A stretch of 64,000 nucleotides of DNA from NCBI GenBank assembly GCA_018971185.1, contig JAGXBH010000001.1, positions 94,173-158,172 of the forward strand, given 5' to 3'. Below are positions 63,032 through 64,000 of this stretch, piece by piece (position 1 is the stretch's first letter; each line of letters opens with the position of its first letter). Position numbers and translations under genes: made by a program. The notes below the pieces were generated by a model. It was not told the DNA's origin, ran no database searches, and was given only the letters and a program-made list of their open reading frames with translations. This stretch comes from Acidobacteriota bacterium (GTDB taxonomy: Bacteria > Actinomycetota > Acidimicrobiia > Acidimicrobiales > RAAP-2).

Positions 63032-64000
63032 CTAGGCGTTGAGCGAGGGTCCCCGCAGGGGGCTGCGGTGCTCGGGATCGGCGGACTCGAGGAGCAGTCG
63101 CCACTCCGCGCGAGCGATGGCGTGGCGGGTGCGATCCACGGCGTCGGGATTGACCGATATCGACGTGATACCCAAACGCACGAGTCGCTCGGCGAACTCG
63201 GGGTGGTTGGACGGGGCCTGACCGCACAGTGACGAGGTGATACCCGACCGGCGGCACTGGGTGATGATGCGCTCGATCGCGTCGAGCACCGCCGCGTCGG
63301 ACTCCTCGAAGAGGTCGGCGCAGATCTGCGAGTCCCGATCAACCCCGAGCATCAACTGGGTCAGGTCGTTGCTGCCGATCGAGACGCCCGAGATGCCCAT
63401 GGCGGCGTACTCGGGAATCCGGTAGGCCACTGAGGGCACCTCGGCCATGACCCAAAGAGGCAGGTGACCAGCGACGGGACTGCTCGCCACGATGTCGAGG
63501 CACGCCTCGAGTTCCCACTTCGTTCGCACGAAGGGGATCATCAAAGTGATGTTCGGCGTCTCCTCGGCGACCGCGGCGAGTGCCTCGAGCTCGAGTCGGA
63601 ACACGTCGGGTTCGCGAACGTAGCGAAAGCAGCCCCGATAGCCGATCATGGGGTTCTCCTCGACCGGCTCGAAACGGGTGCCGCCCTCGAGGTTCGAGAA
63701 CTCGTTGCTGCGAAAGTCGATGCTGCGATACACCACCGGACGCGAGCCGAACGCTCGCGTGATCCTCAGGAGCGAGGCGGACATCGCGTCCACGAACCTC
63801 TTCTGCTCGCCTCGTTCGATGAGCAGCTTGGGGTGCACTCCCGCGAGGGCATCGGTCACCATGAACTCCGCGCGCAGCAGGCCCACGCCGTCGACGTCAC
63901 GCGCGGCGACCTCCTCGGCGTGCTCGGCGAAGGCGAGGTTCACGTAGAGGCGCGTCGCGAGCGGCAGTGTCGCGGCGCCGTCCACGACCGCGCCCGACGA
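63032..64000 (-). CDS. ppsA: Phosphoenolpyruvate synthase, C-terminal part (cut by window end)
   Basis: The open frame continues past the window edge; 322 codons are visible. It is the C-terminal TIM barrel of PEP synthase (PpsA), which makes PEP from pyruvate and ATP. Typical blocks are [52 protein letters not shown] and the PEP-binding [18 protein letters not shown]. The catalytic Cys is in [16 protein letters not shown]. The stop lies 11 bp before the hydrogenase beta subunit on the same strand, so it is the upstream neighbour in that operon. Confidence 0.9.
   Translation of the reverse strand, partial: SSGAVVDGAATLPLATRLYVNLAFAEHAEEVAARDVDGVGLLRAEFMVTDALAGVHPKLLIERGEQKRFVDAMSASLLRITRAFGSRPVVYRSIDFRSNEFSNLEGGTRFEPVEENPMIGYRGCFRYVREPDVFRLELEALAAVAEETPNITLMIPFVRTKWELEACLDIVASSPVAGHLPLWVMAEVPSVAYRIPEYAAMGISGVSIGSNDLTQLMLGVDRDSQICADLFEESDAAVLDAIERIITQCRRSGITSSLCGQAPSNHPEFAERLVRLGITSISVNPDAVDRTRHAIARAEWRLLLESADPEHRSPLRGPSLNA

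Overview
The window is a high-GC bacterial chromosome segment centred on the replication origin. The organism is most likely an actinobacterium (Actinomycetota). This rests on gene order: gyrA-gyrB-DciA-recF-dnaN-dnaA facing rpmH-rnpA-yidD-yidC-khpB-rsmG-parA-parB, then cwlM-trxA-trxB, murJ, a DUF6049-type gene, pcnB (CCA enzyme), ino1, a PadR regulator and rpsF-ssb-rpsR-rplI-dnaB. The same neighbours occur near the origin in mycobacteria and streptomycetes. A deep-branching group such as Acidimicrobiia is my inference; the sequence alone does not prove it.

Left arm (1-23.8 kb), accessory. A truncated tRNA-Leu(CAG) is followed by a VIT-family metal transporter, two tandem secreted Kelch/fibronectin-III proteins and a small b561-like membrane protein. 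Next is a divergent PspC membrane protein / PspC-fused histidine kinase / LuxR-type regulator system with two palindromes between the divergent genes. Then come an MFS exporter, a beta-hydroxyacid dehydrogenase, a divergent DODA-type dioxygenase/MarR pair, a secreted protein with about 14 paired-cysteine repeats, a DUF2142 membrane protein with a two-domain glycosyltransferase, an AhpD-like protein, an ABC-F ATPase and a DsbA-like oxidoreductase.

Origin region (23.8-39 kb). Genes radiate outward from dnaA/rpmH. The dnaA-dnaN spacer carries a cluster of DnaA-box-like 9-mers and is the best oriC candidate; a perfect box lies on the other side of dnaA. The 1.4 kb between rsmG and parA has no convincing gene but holds seven perfect 16-bp parS sites, so origin firing and ParABS segregation are encoded within about 8 kb. 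Oddities here are an intrinsic-terminator-like hairpin inside the first codons of rsmG, a second well-placed translation start inside khpB, Asn in place of Asp in the DnaA DNA-recognition signature and in the GyrB TOPRIM motif, and a CwlM-like gene with no ATG/GTG/TTG at the start of its homology.

Right arm (39-56 kb), conserved. Thioredoxin system and CwlM (envelope and redox), DegV, the MurJ lipid II flippase, a large secreted-type membrane-anchored protein, the CCA enzyme, inositol phosphate synthase with a PadR regulator, pantothenate synthesis (panB), the S6-SSB-S18-L9 ribosomal/replication operon, DnaB helicase and an ABC-2 exporter.

Far right (56-64 kb). A tightly overlapping minus-strand operon encodes a group 3b-type (sulfhydrogenase-like, NAD(P)-coupled) [NiFe]-hydrogenase. 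It contains the end of ppsA (cut by the window edge), the beta iron-sulfur subunit, a lone cyclic-nucleotide-binding-like protein, the gamma flavin/2Fe-2S subunit, the small and large subunits, a maturation protease, HypC, an EamA-type transporter and a DUF6390-like protein. Joining PEP synthase and an EamA transporter to a cytosolic hydrogenase is the most unusual gene grouping in the window.
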